This document shows, one piece after another, positions 30,768 to 39,826 of a stretch of 64,000 bases of DNA (the stretch's first letter is position 1; every line of letters begins with the position of its first letter). The notes beneath the pieces are model-generated. The model was not told the origin of the DNA, did not search any database, and worked only from the letters and a program-made list of their open reading frames with translations. The DNA is from Bryobacteraceae bacterium (GTDB lineage: Bacteria > Acidobacteriota > Terriglobia > Bryobacterales > Bryobacteraceae), in contig JAICXC010000001.1 in assembly GCA_025980665.1 (NCBI GenBank), positions 1 through 64,000 of the forward strand, read 5' to 3'. The position numbers and the translations under genes are program-made.

Positions 30768-33700
30768 ATGAACTTCTCGCAACCATTTATTGAACGGCCG
30801 ATCGCCACCAGCCTCCTGATGGGCGCCATCGCGCTGTTTGGCACCGTGGCCTATCAGAAGCTAGCGGTCAGCGATCTTCCCAACGTCGATTTCCCGACGC
30901 TGCAAGTTACCGCCGCACTGCCGGGTGCCAGTCCCGATACTATGGCGGCCTCAGTCGCAACGCCCATGGAGAACCAATTCTCCAACATCGCGGGCATTGA
31001 GTCGATGACCTCCATCAACTCGCTGGGCGCCACCCAAATCACGCTCGAATTCGCTCTGAACCGCAGCATGGATGGAGCCGCCATCGATGTCCAGTCGGCT
31101 ATCACGCAAGCTTCCCGGCAGCTCCCCCAGGGCATGCCCACGCCGCCCACGTTCGCGCGCGTGAACCCGGCCGACCAGCCGATTCTCTATCTGACGCTCA
31201 CCTCCAAGGAAGTTCCGTTATGGACCCTGGATGAATTCGCCGAAACCCGCATTGCGCAGCGTATTTCGCAGGTGACCGGCGTGGCGCAGGTGCAGGTACT
31301 GGGCGCCCAAAAATACGCCGTACACGTGCAACTGGATCCGCACCTGCTCGCGGCTCACAAAGTCGGCATCAACGAAGTGGAAGCGGCTCTGAAGGTGTGG
31401 AACGTCAATCTGCCCACGGGCCAGATCACCGGGCCGCAGCGATCGTTCACCTTACAGACCTCCGGTCAGCTCACGACCGCGGAGCAATACCGCTCGATGG
31501 TGGTGGCGTATCGCAACGCCACACCAGTCCGGCTGGAGGAGCTAGGCGACCTGAAGGATAGCGTCGAGGACGACAAGACGGCTTCCTGGTTTTACACTCC
31601 CAACGATCAGCAGCGTGCCATCGTGCTCGCTATTCAGCGCCAGCCCGGCACCAATACGATCGCCGTAACCGACAACGTCAAGAACCTGCTGCCAATTTTC
31701 CAGCAGGAGCTTCCGCCGTCGGTGCACATGGACATTCTCTATGACCGGTCGCAGACCATCCGCGATTCCTACCAGGACGTGGAAGTCACCATGCTGATGA
31801 CGCTGGCTCTGGTGATCGGTGTCATCTTCTTGTTCCTGCGGAATGTTTCGGCGACGGTAATTCCTAGCCTCGCGCTGCCGTTCTCGATTGTCGGCACCTT
31901 CGCCGTGATGTACATGCTCAGCTACAGCCTGGACAACTTGTCCATGATGGCGCTGATCTTATCCGTCGGTTTTGTGGTGGACGACGCGATCGTGATGCTT
32001 GAGAACATTTTCCGGCACATGGAGATGGGCCGGAAGCCTCTGGCCGCTGCGCTAATGGGGTCAAGCGAGATCGGTTTCACCATCGTCTCGATGACATTGT
32101 CCCTGACCGCCGTATTTATTCCGGTCTTATTCATGGGCGGCATCATGGGACGCCTATTCCGCGAGTTTTCGGTCACCATCTGCGTGGCCATCCTGATCTC
32201 GGGCCTGGTGTCGGTCACGCTGACGCCCATGTTGTGCAGCCGATTCCTGCGCGTCAAGCACGGCGATCACTCGTGGTTTTACCGCATCACCGAGGCATTT
32301 TTCGATGGCATGCTGCGCATCTATGAGCGCAGTCTGGATGTGGTTCTGCGCTTCCGGCCGGCCACCATGGCGGTGTTCGTGGTGGTGCTGATCGGCACAG
32401 TTTACCTGTTCATCAAGATCCCGAAAGGCTTTATTCCTGACCAGGACACGGACCAATTGTCGGTGATCACGGAAGCGGCGCAAGGCACATCCTATTACCA
32501 GATGGTGCAGTATCAGAGCGAGGTGGCCGAGATCGTACGCGCCAACCCCAACGTGGAAGCGTTTACATCGTCGGTGGGTGGCGCCGCCTCGAATAGCATG
32601 GGCGGCCCCAACTTCGGGCAGTTGGTCGTGCGCCTCAAACCGCGCGCCCAGCGGAAGGAGCTGGTCGAGAATATCATTGCCGACCTGCGGCCGAAGCTCG
32701 ATAACCTTCCGGGCATGCGCGTGTACTTGCAGAATCCTCCCACCGTTCGGATCGGCGGGCAGGTTACTAAGAGTCTGTACCAGTTCTTGCTCCAATCCTC
32801 CGACAAGAATGCGCTTTACGCCACTGCCGATAAGCTCGAACGGCTGATCACAGCCGTTCCCGGCGTGGAGGATGTCACCAGCAATGTGGCCATCACCAGT
32901 CCGCAGATCAACGTGAATATCGACCGCGACAAAGCCGCGGCCATGCAGGTGAATGCCAACTCCATCGAGAACGCGTTCTACGATGCGTACGGGCCCCGGT
33001 GGGTATCGACGATCTACGGCGCGTCGAACCAATACAAAGTTCTATTAGAGCTGAAACCCGAGTTTCAGGCGGATCCGCGCGCTTTGTCGCTGCTCTATTT
33101 CAAGGCCGATACGGGCAATCTGATTCCGTTGGACACGCTGGCTGGCGTGAAACAGGAGGTCGGCCCGCAGTCGGTGAACCACTACGGTCAGCTTTCGGCG
33201 GCCACCATTTCGTTTAACCTGTCTCCTGGCGCATCGCTCGGCGACGTGTTCGAAAAGATTGAGGCGATCGCCGCTGAGAACGTCCCGGCCGAGGTCGGCA
33301 CGACCTGGCAGGGCGCGGCCAAAGCGTTCTCAGGGCAACTCGGCGACACCTGGGTCCTGCTGCTGGTCGCGATCTTCGTGGTCTACATTGTGCTGGGTAT
33401 CCTTTACGAGAGCTACATTCACCCCATCACCATCCTTTCGGGATTGCCCTCGGCGGGATTCGGAGCGTTGGCGACGCTGTACTTGTTCCACATGGATCTG
33501 AACATTTATGCGTTCGTGGGCTTGATCATGCTGATCGGCATCGTCGAAAAGAATGCCATCATGCAGATCGATTTCGCGCTGGACGCCGAACGCAATCAGG
33601 GCCTGCCGCCGATCAAGGCGATCTACCAGGGCTGCCTGATCCGCTTCCGCCCAATCATGATGACCACCATGGCGGCTTTGTTCGGGGCAATTCCCATCGC

Positions 33701-33902
33701 CCTGGGCTACGGCGCGGGCGGTGAAGCTCGCCAGCCGCTGGGCCTGGCGGTGGTCGGCGGCCTGATGTTCTCGCAGCTAGTGACTCTGTACCTCACACCG
33801 GTGTTCTACACCTACATGGCGGCTCTACAGACCAAGTTGGGCAAAGGCAAAAAACCTCGCACGATCGCCCGAGAGCCGGAGCCAGTCGCTACCGGTGACT
33901 GA
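30768..33902 (+). CDS. RND efflux permease, second
   Basis: This is a 1044-residue permease, clearly paralogous to its neighbour from end to end. The start is MNFSQPFIERPIATSLLMGA, the helix-4 Asp pair is in GFVVDDAIVMLENIFRHMEM and the helix-10 Lys in IVEKNAIMQIDFALDAERNQ. It has an Ala/Ser-Gly stretch (TSSVGGAASNSMGGPNFGQL) in the periplasmic pore domain that the first permease lacks. It ends REPEPVATGD. The last 30 bases have an imperfect copy at 34342-34370. No terminator hairpin is visible after the stop. It acts with the upstream adaptor and probably with a distant TolC-like channel. Confidence 0.92.
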   Translation: MNFSQPFIERPIATSLLMGAIALFGTVAYQKLAVSDLPNVDFPTLQVTAALPGASPDTMAASVATPMENQFSNIAGIESMTSINSLGATQITLEFALNRSMDGAAIDVQSAITQASRQLPQGMPTPPTFARVNPADQPILYLTLTSKEVPLWTLDEFAETRIAQRISQVTGVAQVQVLGAQKYAVHVQLDPHLLAAHKVGINEVEAALKVWNVNLPTGQITGPQRSFTLQTSGQLTTAEQYRSMVVAYRNATPVRLEELGDLKDSVEDDKTASWFYTPNDQQRAIVLAIQRQPGTNTIAVTDNVKNLLPIFQQELPPSVHMDILYDRSQTIRDSYQDVEVTMLMTLALVIGVIFLFLRNVSATVIPSLALPFSIVGTFAVMYMLSYSLDNLSMMALILSVGFVVDDAIVMLENIFRHMEMGRKPLAAALMGSSEIGFTIVSMTLSLTAVFIPVLFMGGIMGRLFREFSVTICVAILISGLVSVTLTPMLCSRFLRVKHGDHSWFYRITEAFFDGMLRIYERSLDVVLRFRPATMAVFVVVLIGTVYLFIKIPKGFIPDQDTDQLSVITEAAQGTSYYQMVQYQSEVAEIVRANPNVEAFTSSVGGAASNSMGGPNFGQLVVRLKPRAQRKELVENIIADLRPKLDNLPGMRVYLQNPPTVRIGGQVTKSLYQFLLQSSDKNALYATADKLERLITAVPGVEDVTSNVAITSPQINVNIDRDKAAAMQVNANSIENAFYDAYGPRWVSTIYGASNQYKVLLELKPEFQADPRALSLLYFKADTGNLIPLDTLAGVKQEVGPQSVNHYGQLSAATISFNLSPGASLGDVFEKIEAIAAENVPAEVGTTWQGAAKAFSGQLGDTWVLLLVAIFVVYIVLGILYESYIHPITILSGLPSAGFGALATLYLFHMDLNIYAFVGLIMLIGIVEKNAIMQIDFALDAERNQGLPPIKAIYQGCLIRFRPIMMTTMAALFGAIPIALGYGAGGEARQPLGLAVVGGLMFSQLVTLYLTPVFYTYMAALQTKLGKGKKPRTIAREPEPVATGD

Positions 33903-33943
33903 GGGCTCGACCCGAGTAGCGCTTTGGCGGTCGATGCTCCGGG

Positions 33944-34233
33944 CTAATTCTGTCTCCGTCTGACCTTGTACGCGAAGCCTAACAGAGCTAAGAGAGAAGC
34001 AACATGCCCCACAACGGTGGCGAGATACGCAGGCGAATCATTTTTAGAAATTTTCCTGCCGTTATCATGCGGTAAGTAATCGGCTCCCCGATTGGGATGG
34101 CCAGAGCTCCTAAGAGAAAGACAATGAGGGCCACGGTTCTCTGCCAAGATTTCTGACGAAACCGCACCATCGAATAGGCGAAGCAACAGGCAACTGCCAA
34201 CTCACAGGCGGCGAAGAGAATCATAGCCAGCAT
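33944..34233 (-). pseudogene. Small membrane protein, frameshift at an A run
   Basis: Two overlapping frames together give a protein of about 96 residues with three membrane segments. The first runs from ATG 34233: MLAMILFAACELAVACCFAY, then TVALIVFLLGALAIPIG and ITYRMITAGKFLK. The second continues NDSPAYLATVVGHVASLLAL and LGFAYKVRRRQN to 33944. The switch falls at a run of five A (minus strand CTAAAAATG, about 34046). One more A would restore FLKNDSPAYL. I do not know the family. It could be a sequencing error, a real mutation, or a slippage site. The gene lies alone between the RND operon and the DUF6526 gene. Confidence 0.45.
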
Positions 34234-34239
34234 TTTCGG

Positions 34240-34268
34240 ACTATGCTAGCAGTTCTGTCAGATCCCAA
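34240..34268 (-). promoter_or_regulatory. Candidate promoter of the small membrane protein
   Basis: On the minus strand TTGGGA (34268-34263), a 17-base spacer and CATAGT (34245-34240) form a weak sigma-70-type promoter. The -10 box ends 6 bases before the ATG at 34233, so transcription would begin at or next to the start codon (leaderless). Confidence 0.4.
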
Positions 34269-34341
34269 ATCTAATCAGACATCCCATGTTCGTCACACGC
34301 AGGTCTTGTAAATCGGGCAAAACTTGTAATAGGCGAAGTGC

Positions 34342-34370
34342 GAGAGTCCGAGCCGGTCGCCACGGCGACT
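34342..34370 (+). repeat. Imperfect copy of the 3' end of the second RND permease gene
   Basis: These 29 bases match 33871-33900 at 24 of 30 aligned positions with one gap. Read in frame they give RESEPVATA, against REPEPVATGD at the end of the permease. The two copies are in the same direction and flank the small minus-strand membrane gene. Confidence 0.5.
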
Positions 34371-34373
34371 AGC

Positions 34374-34379
34374 TATAAT
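34374..34379 (+). promoter_or_regulatory. Candidate -10 element of the DUF6526 gene
   Basis: A perfect TATAAT (context GCTATAATCGG) ends exactly 6 bases before the ATG at 34386. The transcript would therefore begin at the start codon, and no ribosome site exists between them. The -35 region is poor. Confidence 0.5.
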
Positions 34380-34385
34380 CGGCAG

Positions 34386-34820
34386 ATGCAAGAGCAAAGC
34401 TACGCCAAGCACGCGAAATTCGTGCCCGGGTTCCACTTTGTGCTGGGCCCGATCATCCTACTTATCTTAATCGGATCCTTCGTCAACCTTTGGCAGTCGT
34501 TCGGAGATCATGAGCGTCTCTATAACGCATCGCTGATTGCGGCCATGGCGGTGGCGCTTTTCTTGCTGTTCGTCTTTACGCGGAGTTTCGCCATGGGCGT
34601 GCAGGATCGGGCGATTCGCGCGGAAGAAAATCTGCGCCACTTCGCGCTGGCGGGAAAACGGCTCGATCCACGCCTCACCATCAAGCAAATCGTGGGTCTG
34701 CGATTCGCTTCCGATGCGGAATTCGTGGAACTCGCGCGAAGGGCGGCCGAGGGAAGCATGCCGCAGGGCGCGATTAAGAAGTCGGTGACGAACTGGCGTC
34801 CGGATCTAGACCGCGTTTAA
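34386..34820 (+). CDS. DUF6526 family membrane protein
   Basis: This is a 144-residue protein of a family I recognise as DUF6526, function unknown. The start MQEQSYAKHAKFVPGFHFVL is the family N-terminus. Two membrane helices follow (LGPIILLILIGSFVNLW and AAMAVALFLLFVFTRSFAM), then a cytoplasmic tail with QDRAIRAEENLRHFALAGKR, LRFASDAEFVELARRA and the end KKSVTNWRPDLDRV. The open frame continues upstream to 34338, but that part is an echo of the RND permease tail. A perfect TATAAT 6 bases before the ATG also fixes the start at 34386 and suggests a leaderless message. A TTG start for the MFS gene follows after 11 bases. Confidence 0.82.
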   Translation: MQEQSYAKHAKFVPGFHFVLGPIILLILIGSFVNLWQSFGDHERLYNASLIAAMAVALFLLFVFTRSFAMGVQDRAIRAEENLRHFALAGKRLDPRLTIKQIVGLRFASDAEFVELARRAAEGSMPQGAIKKSVTNWRPDLDRV

Positions 34821-34831
34821 CGCGTCCCTAA

Positions 34832-36058
34832 TTGCGGAAATGGTCTCTAATCGCGCTGCTCGGCTTGGGCGTGATCATCGCCTATATCGATCGCACCAAC
34901 CTCGCGATCGCCCTGGCTTCGCCTGACTTTAAGCAATTCTTCGGGCTAACCGATGCAGGCCGCGGAGTGCTCAATTCGGTCTTCTTCTGGAGCTACACCG
35001 TCATGCAGATCCCCGCCGGGCTGGCGGTGGACCGCTTCGGCGTCAAGCGCCTCATGACCGTCAGCTTTGTGGCGTGGTGTGTCGTGGCCGCGGCTACAGC
35101 TATGGCAGGCGCGTTCTGGCAACTGATTGCGTTGCGCTTGATGCTGGGCGTCGCGGAGTCTGCGTTGTTCCCAGCCGGCCTGGCGTGGCTCGCCAAGCAC
35201 GTGGATGAACGCCAGCGCGGGTTGGCCGCGGGCATTTTCGTCTCAGGAAGCAAATGGGGACCGGCCATCGCGTCACCGTTAGCAACCTGGTTGATCTTAG
35301 GCTACGGCTGGCGGACAATGTTCTTTCTGCTGGGCCTCGGCGGATTGGTGTGGGTCATCCCATGGATTGTTCTGGCCGGGGGAGATCCGCCCCGCAAGCA
35401 AGAAACAGGTCGTTCCCCAAATGCGGCGGTGCCGTTTAGCGCGCTGTTCCGAACCCGCGCGATGTGGGCCACTGTGATCGGCACGTTCTGTTACAACTAC
35501 TTCCTCTTTTTTTCGCTCACCTGGATGCCGGCCTATCTGGTGGAGAGCCGCAATCTCACCTTGACCTCCATGAGTATCTACACGATGTTCAGCTTCGCCG
35601 GCACGGGGACGGTGGCGATCCTGGCGGGCGCAGCCGCCGACTGGATGATCCGCCGCGGCGCGAATGCACTGAACGTGCGGCGCTGGTTCACTATCGCCGG
35701 CCTCCTGGCGGCTTCAACCGAGGTGTTCGGGGCCATGTCGGAGTCCACCGATGTTGCTGTCTTCTTCGCCATCTTTTCCATGACTGGCCTGGGCTTGGCT
35801 ACCGCCAACTATTGGGCGATCACCCAGACCTTACTCCCGGGTGTCGCTCCAGGGCGCGTGGCCGGTATTCAGAACACGGCGTTAAACCTGGCCGGCATCG
35901 TCGCGCCGATCATCACCGGATGGCTGAAGGAGGTCACCGGCGCCTATACGGCTCCGATGCAAACCATTTGGGTGTTTCTGATCATCGGAGTGGGGGCTTA
36001 TCTATTTCTGGCGCGTAAACCCCGAACGCAGCTCCAGCCTAAGCCAATCGCCACTTGA
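34832..36058 (+). CDS. MFS transporter, anion:cation symporter-like
   Basis: This is a 408-residue inner-membrane secondary transporter with 12 predicted helices. The first helix region GVIIAYIDRTNLAIALASPD is the start seen in the ACS (anion:cation symporter) branch of the major facilitator superfamily. The loop 2-3 motif is AGLAVDRFGVKRLMTVSFVA, and GVAESALFPAGLAWLAKHVD follows. The start is probably a TTG at 34832. Members of this branch carry organic anions such as sugar acids or phosphate esters; the substrate here cannot be deduced. It follows the DUF6526 gene closely and stands 60 bases before the Oar-like receptor gene. Confidence 0.85.
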   Translation: MRKWSLIALLGLGVIIAYIDRTNLAIALASPDFKQFFGLTDAGRGVLNSVFFWSYTVMQIPAGLAVDRFGVKRLMTVSFVAWCVVAAATAMAGAFWQLIALRLMLGVAESALFPAGLAWLAKHVDERQRGLAAGIFVSGSKWGPAIASPLATWLILGYGWRTMFFLLGLGGLVWVIPWIVLAGGDPPRKQETGRSPNAAVPFSALFRTRAMWATVIGTFCYNYFLFFSLTWMPAYLVESRNLTLTSMSIYTMFSFAGTGTVAILAGAAADWMIRRGANALNVRRWFTIAGLLAASTEVFGAMSESTDVAVFFAIFSMTGLGLATANYWAITQTLLPGVAPGRVAGIQNTALNLAGIVAPIITGWLKEVTGAYTAPMQTIWVFLIIGVGAYLFLARKPRTQLQPKPIAT

Positions 36059-36118
36059 CAATCGCGCTTGACAGCGACATGATTGTTGGCCGAAGCAGCT
36101 TTTTCAGGGGGTGGGTCA

Positions 36119-39100
36119 TTGAGGTTAGGAACTGCAGTAGCTCTATGTGTATTCGCTCTTAGCGCCTTTGGACAGGGCGATCGCGGAACGATCACGGGTG
36201 TGATCTCGGATCCCGCAGGATCCGTGGTTGCGGGCGCCAGTATCGAAGCCAAAAATTCGGCCACCGGCGTTGTCTTTCAGTCCGCCAGCACCGCTACGGG
36301 TAATTACACCCTCGGGCAGCTTCCCATCGGCACTTATGAGATCAGCGTGACCGTACCCGGATTCAAGAAGTACGCGCGCGCCGGGCTAACTGTCCAGGCG
36401 CTGCAAACGTTACGTGTCGACGTGCCACTCGAAATAGGTTCGTCCAGCGAGTCGGTCACGGTTACGGAATCCGCAACGCTGCTTAAGACAGAGACCGGCG
36501 ACGTAAGCCACAATGTCACTTCCAACAAAGTCAACGATCTCCCGGTGGGTACGCTAGGCGCTATTCGCAATCCGTTGACGGCTTCGCAATTGATTCCCGG
36601 CACGAATGTAGTGAGCGGCAGCACGCTTCGCATCAGCGGCACGCCCGTAAACTCGGAACAGGTTCGTGTCGACGGCTTGGATGCTACCTACAGCCTGGGA
36701 ATGAGCACGTATTCGTTCGGGCAACCCAGCGTGGATGCGATCCAGGAGATCGCGATACAGACCAGTAACTTCGCCGCTGAATATGGTCAGGCCGGGGGCG
36801 CCGTATTCAACTTCACGATGAAATCCGGGACCAACCAGTTTCATGGATCGGCATTCGAGTACATGGTGAACGAGGATCTGAATGCGGCAGGCGCGTATTC
36901 GCACACCGATCCGAAGTCTCGCAGGAACGACTACGGCGGCACGGCTGGAGGACCCATCTGGATTCCCAAGGTCTACAACGGAAAAGACAAAACCTTTTTC
37001 TTCTTCAGCTACGAGTCCAGTCCAACGACCACTGTTAGCCCCAACACTCAGAACACCGTTCCGACAGCTGCATATCGAATTGGGGATTTCAGCGCAATCG
37101 ACGGACCGGGCTTCAATAAGGTTTTGGGAACCGATCTGCTGGGCCGAAACATTATCCAAAACACGATTTACGATCCGCTCACACAGGGGCCCGTTTCTTC
37201 CACTAACTCCCAACTGATCCGGAATCCATTCCCGAACAACATGATTCCCAAAACGCAGCTGGATCCAGTCGCCTTGAAAATTCAGGCCTTGGTTCCAACC
37301 CCACGGGGAGTCAACGCGACTCAGTCCATCAACAACTACATCAACCCGTTCACGACGAAGACGCAGGCCTATATTCCGTCGATCAAAATCGACCACGCGC
37401 TGAGTTCCAAGATAAAGCTGAGCGGTTTCTGGGGCTGGACCCACTCAGCGACCCCGGGCGACGGCGTCAATACGACTTCGGAAGGTTTGCCCTCTCCGAT
37501 CACTACGTTTGCCCCGACGGCGTTTGACACCATCAACTATCGGCTCAACTACGACCATTCCCTCACACCCACCATGCTTCTGCATTTGGGAGGGGCCTAC
37601 CAGACCAGCGCGCTCGATATGCCCTCCTTCATCACCGGATACAATGCGACCACGCAACTGGGACTGACCGGGCCATTTACGCCGCTGGGCTTCCCGATCA
37701 TCGGGGGAGGACAAACCGCGCCCCTGGCTGGCGGCATGACGGGTGCTAACAGCCTCGGCGGGCTCGCCGCCGTCGGCTCTTTCGGCGCTCCTTCTGGCAT
37801 AGGGTCCACACCCTTCGGCGGAACGGTAAACACCCGGGAACAAAAGACCACCTTCGTAGCCAGCCTAACCTGGATCAGGGGTAACCACAGCTTCAAGTTC
37901 GGCGGGGAAACGCGGATTGAGGGATATCCGAACGCGAATATCATCAACACCAATGGTTCTTATGCCTTTGGACCGGCGGAAACCGGCCTTCCCTATTTGA
38001 ACGCCAGCTCGCCTCCGGGGCAAAGCAACACCATCGGATTTCCGTATGCCAGTTTCCTGCTGGGTATGGTCAACAACTACAACATTGCCCAGCCGGCGAT
38101 TGGCAGGCTCGGGAAAAACTCCTCCGGATTCTACGCTCAGGATAGCTGGAAAGTCACGCGCAAGTTGTCGCTCGAGATTGGGCTGCGCTACGACTACTCG
38201 ACATATCAGAGAGAACAGTACGGCCGTTTCGGGAGCTTCTCCGCTACGGTCCCCAATCTGCAAGACGGCGGGCATCCCGGTGGGGTCATCTATGAGGCCA
38301 CCTGCGGCTGCAACTTCGCGAAGAACTATCCTTACGCTTTGGGCCCGCGCTTAGGCTTCGCCTATCAGGTGACTTCGAAAACCGTGATTCGCGGCGGAGC
38401 CGGCATTCTTTACAACGGCACTCCCGCCAACAACGTGCTCACCCGCCAAGTCACATCGCGGAATATCGTGAGCTCCACTTCTTGGGCTCAGCCGGTTATG
38501 ACTCTGGCCAACGGCGTTCCCCTAACCTCGTCTCAGATCGCGTATCCCAACTTTAGTGCGAGCTACTTCCCCGTCACGGCCATTCCTGGAACACCTGGAC
38601 CCGCACCCATGTATCAAATCGATCCGAATGCCGGGCGTCCCAGCCGGTCTTATCAGTGGAGCCTCGGGGTGCAGCGCGAAATCTTCAAGGATCTGGTGGT
38701 GGACGTCAGCTACGTCGGAAACCGCGGAATCTGGTGGCCGACTTCCACGCCGGTCAACTACAATGCCCTGACGCCGCAGGACCTCTTGAACGACGGGCTC
38801 GACATTAGTACCTTAGCGGCCCGCAACATCTTAAACGCGCAGATCGGCAGCGCGGCAGCCGGCCCGTTCCAAGGCAAGCTGCCCTACGCCGGTTTCCCGC
38901 TCACCGCGACGGTAGCGCAGTCCCTGCGGCCGTTCCCGCAGTTCACTACGGCGCCGACCGCGCTGTGGTCGCCGTTGGGAGATACCTGGTACAACTCGCT
39001 GCAGCTCAAGGTGACCAAGCGATTCTCGCACGGCCTGGATTTCGCCTATAACTTCACCTGGGCACAGGAGCTGGAAAACGGCGTCGAAGCCGACAGCGCC

Positions 39101-39811
39101 GGTCCCTTCGGAGCGACCGCCCAAGAGAACGACGTATTCAATCGGGCTCAAAACAAGTACCTGTCGACCTATTCACGGCCATTGGTCAGCAACATCAGCT
39201 TCAGCTACACAGTGCCCAAGTGGGGCGGCAACAAAATCCTAAGGCAGGTTCTGGGCGACTGGCAGGTGGGAGCCCTCATGACCTACGCAAGCGGGATGCC
39301 CATCCTGGTACCGACTTCGACGAACCAGTTGGCAAACCAACTGTTCCGCCCGACGTTCATGAACCGCGTGCCAGGTGTGCCTCTGTACACAGTAGACGTT
39401 AATTGCCACTGCTACGATCCGACCAAGACTCTGGTGCTGAATCCGGCCGCATGGGTCGATCCTCCTGCTGGCACGTTCGGGAATTCCACCGCCTTTTACA
39501 ACGACTACCGTCAGCAACGGCATCCCGTGGAGAATTTCAACATGGGCCGCAATTTCACGTTCAAGGAAAGATTCAGCTTCAGCATTCGAGCGGAATTCGT
39601 GAACATGTTTAACCGCACCATACTACCCAACCCAAGCGCGACCACCCCCGGGACGGCGGCAACTTGCTTCCTTTCGGGCATCAACGGCGCCACAGGGGCC
39701 TGCCCCGCCGGCGGCGGCTCGACCTTCGCCTCGGGCTTCGGCTTTATGCAGACGTCCAACATCGGCGGCGGGACGAGGACCGGCCAGCTCGTCGCGCGCT
39801 TTAGATTTTAG
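36119..39811 (+). CDS. Oar-like TonB-dependent receptor
   Basis: This is an outer-membrane receptor of about 1230 residues, of the giant Oar-like type common in Acidobacteria. After a signal peptide (LRLGTAVALCVFALSAFG) comes a carboxypeptidase-regulatory-like fold (RGTITGVISDPAGSVVAGAS and GNYTLGQLPIGTYEISVTVP). The plug follows (VDGLDATYSLGM, then YGQAGGAVFNFTMKSGTNQF). The rest is beta-barrel, ending in GGTRTGQLVARFRF with a terminal Phe. I place the start at TTG 36119, preceded by AGGGGGTGGG; a TTG at 36083 is an alternative. Such receptors probably bind large polymers or peptides. The ThuA-domain protein follows 15 bases later, suggesting co-expression. Confidence 0.88.
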   Translation: MRLGTAVALCVFALSAFGQGDRGTITGVISDPAGSVVAGASIEAKNSATGVVFQSASTATGNYTLGQLPIGTYEISVTVPGFKKYARAGLTVQALQTLRVDVPLEIGSSSESVTVTESATLLKTETGDVSHNVTSNKVNDLPVGTLGAIRNPLTASQLIPGTNVVSGSTLRISGTPVNSEQVRVDGLDATYSLGMSTYSFGQPSVDAIQEIAIQTSNFAAEYGQAGGAVFNFTMKSGTNQFHGSAFEYMVNEDLNAAGAYSHTDPKSRRNDYGGTAGGPIWIPKVYNGKDKTFFFFSYESSPTTTVSPNTQNTVPTAAYRIGDFSAIDGPGFNKVLGTDLLGRNIIQNTIYDPLTQGPVSSTNSQLIRNPFPNNMIPKTQLDPVALKIQALVPTPRGVNATQSINNYINPFTTKTQAYIPSIKIDHALSSKIKLSGFWGWTHSATPGDGVNTTSEGLPSPITTFAPTAFDTINYRLNYDHSLTPTMLLHLGGAYQTSALDMPSFITGYNATTQLGLTGPFTPLGFPIIGGGQTAPLAGGMTGANSLGGLAAVGSFGAPSGIGSTPFGGTVNTREQKTTFVASLTWIRGNHSFKFGGETRIEGYPNANIINTNGSYAFGPAETGLPYLNASSPPGQSNTIGFPYASFLLGMVNNYNIAQPAIGRLGKNSSGFYAQDSWKVTRKLSLEIGLRYDYSTYQREQYGRFGSFSATVPNLQDGGHPGGVIYEATCGCNFAKNYPYALGPRLGFAYQVTSKTVIRGGAGILYNGTPANNVLTRQVTSRNIVSSTSWAQPVMTLANGVPLTSSQIAYPNFSASYFPVTAIPGTPGPAPMYQIDPNAGRPSRSYQWSLGVQREIFKDLVVDVSYVGNRGIWWPTSTPVNYNALTPQDLLNDGLDISTLAARNILNAQIGSAAAGPFQGKLPYAGFPLTATVAQSLRPFPQFTTAPTALWSPLGDTWYNSLQLKVTKRFSHGLDFAYNFTWAQELENGVEADSAGPFGATAQENDVFNRAQNKYLSTYSRPLVSNISFSYTVPKWGGNKILRQVLGDWQVGALMTYASGMPILVPTSTNQLANQLFRPTFMNRVPGVPLYTVDVNCHCYDPTKTLVLNPAAWVDPPAGTFGNSTAFYNDYRQQRHPVENFNMGRNFTFKERFSFSIRAEFVNMFNRTILPNPSATTPGTAATCFLSGINGATGACPAGGGSTFASGFGFMQTSNIGGGTRTGQLVARFRF

Positions 39812-39826
39812 AAAGGATTTCGGCGC

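Noticed and set aside
33903-33943. Terminator after the RND operon
   Set aside because: A short GGCTCGACCCGAG-type pairing exists but there is no T run and the stem is weak.
36059-36080. Two TTGACA boxes before the Oar-like receptor gene
   Set aside because: No -10 element at a proper distance was found, so I do not call a promoter.
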